Source: Nitrospirota bacterium (lineage in GTDB: Bacteria > Nitrospirota > 9FT-COMBO-42-15 > HDB-SIOI813). From it: a DNA stretch of 5,618 nt. Where the stretch lies: assembly GCA_016234155.1 (NCBI GenBank), contig JACRGZ010000162.1, forward strand, positions 1 through 5,618, given 5' to 3'. This document shows positions 4,268 through 5,618 of this stretch, piece after piece (within the stretch, counting starts at the first letter, position 1; each line of letters begins with the position of its first letter). The notes beneath the pieces are model-generated. The model made no database searches. It was not told the origin of the DNA and saw only the letters and a program-made list of their open reading frames with translations. A program made the position numbers and the translations under genes.

Positions 4268-5581
4268 TCACACCTTTGCACTCAACACAGGCAACCCAAG
4301 TCTCTGTCTCCTGTTTTCTCCTTTGAATAATTCATTTTTTCTCACAGGAATATCACCCCTATCCCCCTCATGCTGAACTTGCAATTTTGTCTGGAGGCTG
4401 GAGGCGTGCTGTATTGTGTGTTTGCCAAATCTGCTTGATATCTCATCAACGGCATTGTATATCTTAACCATCTTTTCTATCCTTGGTACATCGTCAAATA
4501 TGGTGTACTGGACACTTGTTCCGGACTGGAGACCGGCCAGCACTATACCGGTTGAACGGTAAAGGGTGTCAGGGTCATATACCTCTCGGAAACCGTCCTT
4601 GAGCAAACCCACAATCTCCACAGGATAGGCCGTATAACGATTGAGTTTCAACTCAATCCCCATGTCCCTGAAGTCCTGTCTCCTCAGGAAGATGATAAGC
4701 CTTGATGCCATGAGGTGATGACGCCGTGCCTTTATGCAGGCATTCTCAAGGTTCTTTGTTAACTGGGCAAATATAAATTCCTCATCCTTTGACGGCGGGG
4801 TGAAGGTCTTTGTCTTGCTTATAGATTTGTAATCACTCTTTGACTCTCTAATAACGGGATAGACGCTCCTCCCATTCAGTTCATGCCATATCTCCTGATA
4901 GGGTTTAGAAAGGTATGTTTTTATGAACTCCTCTTTGCCTACGGCAAATTCAAGGGCAGTTGTTATACCGAACTTTCTCAGGAACGCAGACGTATTTGCC
5001 CCTATACCCCAGATCTTCTCTACAGGTAGTTTCGCAAGGTATATGTGTATCTCGTTACCCGGAATAATCGTCAATCCCCCTGGCTTTTTGTGCTTTGAGC
5101 CAATCTTGGCAAGGACTTTGGAAAGACTTACACCGATGGATACGCTTATACCCAGTTCCCTTGTTATCGTCTCCTGAACCCTTTGTGCGATATGTGAGTA
5201 ATGGCCGTGAAAACTCCTTCTCATACCAGTGAGGTCAACAAATGCCTCGTCTATGGAATACTCCTCTACATCAGGTGAAAAACGTCTCACTATCTCAAAC
5301 ATCCTTATTGAAAAGAGGCTGTATGTCTCATAATCAGAGGGGAGGAGGACAACATCAGGACAGACCTTCTTTGCCTCAAATAGCCGCATCCCCCGTTCCA
5401 CTCCCTTAGCCTTTGCCTCATAGCTTGCAGCGGCAACTATGCCGCGCTCCTTTCCTGTTACAACAGGCATCCCCTTTAGTTCAGGATGGATTGCCTGCTC
5501 ACAGGATGCAAAAAACGCATCGGCATCTATGTGCATTATGGCCCGCGGCCATGAGTGGATGGTAAGAGGTTGGGAGATCAT
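4268..5581 (-). CDS. dinB: Y-family DNA polymerase IV, long form
   Basis: An error-prone translesion polymerase that extends primers past damaged template bases. The N-terminus has HIDADAFFASCEQ (17-29): Asp19 is a metal ligand and Phe24 is the expected steric gate against ribonucleotides. YSIDEAFVDLT (108-118) supplies catalytic Asp111-Glu112. SIGVSLSKVLAKIGSKHKKPGG (148-169, palm) and the helix-hairpin-helix IWGIGANTSAFLRKFGI (190-206) follow; the little-finger domain spans about 250-355. QYTIF (358-362) fits a sliding-clamp-binding pentapeptide. At 437 residues it exceeds the 351 of E. coli DinB; the extra ~75 residues (FDDVPRIEKMVKIYNAVDEI onward) occur in a long DinB/UmuC-like subfamily and end QRLGLPVL, a second possible clamp motif. 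TGAGGA seven bases before the ATG fixes the start. The start overlaps a possible upstream gene by ATGA, which suggests translational coupling. Confidence 0.95.
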   Translation of the reverse strand: MISQPLTIHSWPRAIMHIDADAFFASCEQAIHPELKGMPVVTGKERGIVAAASYEAKAKGVERGMRLFEAKKVCPDVVLLPSDYETYSLFSIRMFEIVRRFSPDVEEYSIDEAFVDLTGMRRSFHGHYSHIAQRVQETITRELGISVSIGVSLSKVLAKIGSKHKKPGGLTIIPGNEIHIYLAKLPVEKIWGIGANTSAFLRKFGITTALEFAVGKEEFIKTYLSKPYQEIWHELNGRSVYPVIRESKSDYKSISKTKTFTPPSKDEEFIFAQLTKNLENACIKARRHHLMASRLIIFLRRQDFRDMGIELKLNRYTAYPVEIVGLLKDGFREVYDPDTLYRSTGIVLAGLQSGTSVQYTIFDDVPRIEKMVKIYNAVDEISSRFGKHTIQHASSLQTKLQVQHEGDRGDIPVRKNELFKGENRRQRLGLPVLSAKV

Positions 5582-5613
5582 TTATACTTCCTCACCACTG
5601 CTGTAACTACCAG
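5578..5613 (-). CDS. Possible 3' end of a LexA/UmuD-like gene
   Basis: In the frame ending TGA at 5578-5580 the last codons read LVVTAVVRKYK, very like the C-terminal strand of LexA/S24 peptidase-family repressors. The stop overlaps the polymerase ATG as ATGA, an arrangement common in umuDC-like and lexA-dinB-like operons. Against this, an in-frame TAA sits at 5614-5616, so the frame would need a frameshift or sequence error within the last 40 bases. A second minus-strand frame is open to the window edge and ends TAA directly before the ATG (ITGSYSSGEEV); that is the alternative gene end. Too little sequence is present to decide. Confidence 0.3.
   Translation of the reverse strand: MVVTAVVRKYK
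5589..5594 (-). promoter_or_regulatory. Shine-Dalgarno site of the polymerase gene
   Basis: TGAGGA on the minus strand lies seven bases before the ATG at 5579-5581, which is close to ideal spacing. It is the only strong ribosome site seen in the window and supports the chosen start. No SOS box is visible in the 37 bases available upstream. Confidence 0.7.
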
Positions 5614-5618
5614 TTATA

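Noticed and set aside
4102..4326. 74-codon plus-strand open frame
   Set aside because: It runs through repeat copy C, the GTAG-type element and the 3' end of the polymerase gene; its composition is not protein-like.

Overview
The window reads as bacterial chromosome: two housekeeping-type genes (ilvD and a dinB-like polymerase) separated by accessory and degraded material. All recognisable genes lie on the minus strand. Spacers are crowded with short palindromic repeats. The IlvD sequence, the long-form DinB and these repeats suggest an uncultured, probably anaerobic Gram-negative lineage such as Nitrospirota or a former deltaproteobacterial group; this is an impression from family resemblance only.

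Layout from left to right. Positions 1-250 hold no gene. They contain GC-rich inverted repeats and two copies of a ~50-bp dispersed repeat. Positions 252-1916 encode dihydroxy-acid dehydratase (ilvD). Positions 1917-2175 contain a 12-bp tandem duplication and a short open frame that looks like the end of a decayed gene. Positions 2176-3624 encode an AAA/DUF4143-type ATPase whose promoter lies inside a perfect 17-bp inverted repeat, a strong operator candidate. Positions 3715-3987 are the N-terminal remnant of a DNA methyltransferase that stops just after its SAM-binding motif. Positions 3983-4198 are a repeat cluster: a partial and a full copy of the ~50-bp repeat alternate with two different two-hairpin elements. 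Positions 4268-5581 encode a 437-residue Y-family DNA polymerase. The last bases may be the 3' end of a LexA/UmuD-like gene overlapping the polymerase start.

IlvD acts in branched-chain amino acid synthesis. The polymerase performs translesion synthesis, perhaps coupled to an SOS-type repressor. The ATPase, the methyltransferase relic and the repeats form an accessory segment between them. The most interesting signal is the pair of two-hairpin elements. They have unrelated sequence but the same design: outer GGAG or GTAG tetranucleotides, two perfect hairpins, and loops that are exact reverse complements of each other. This resembles REP/BIME elements mobilised by RAYT transposases. No complete new defence or mobile system is visible.
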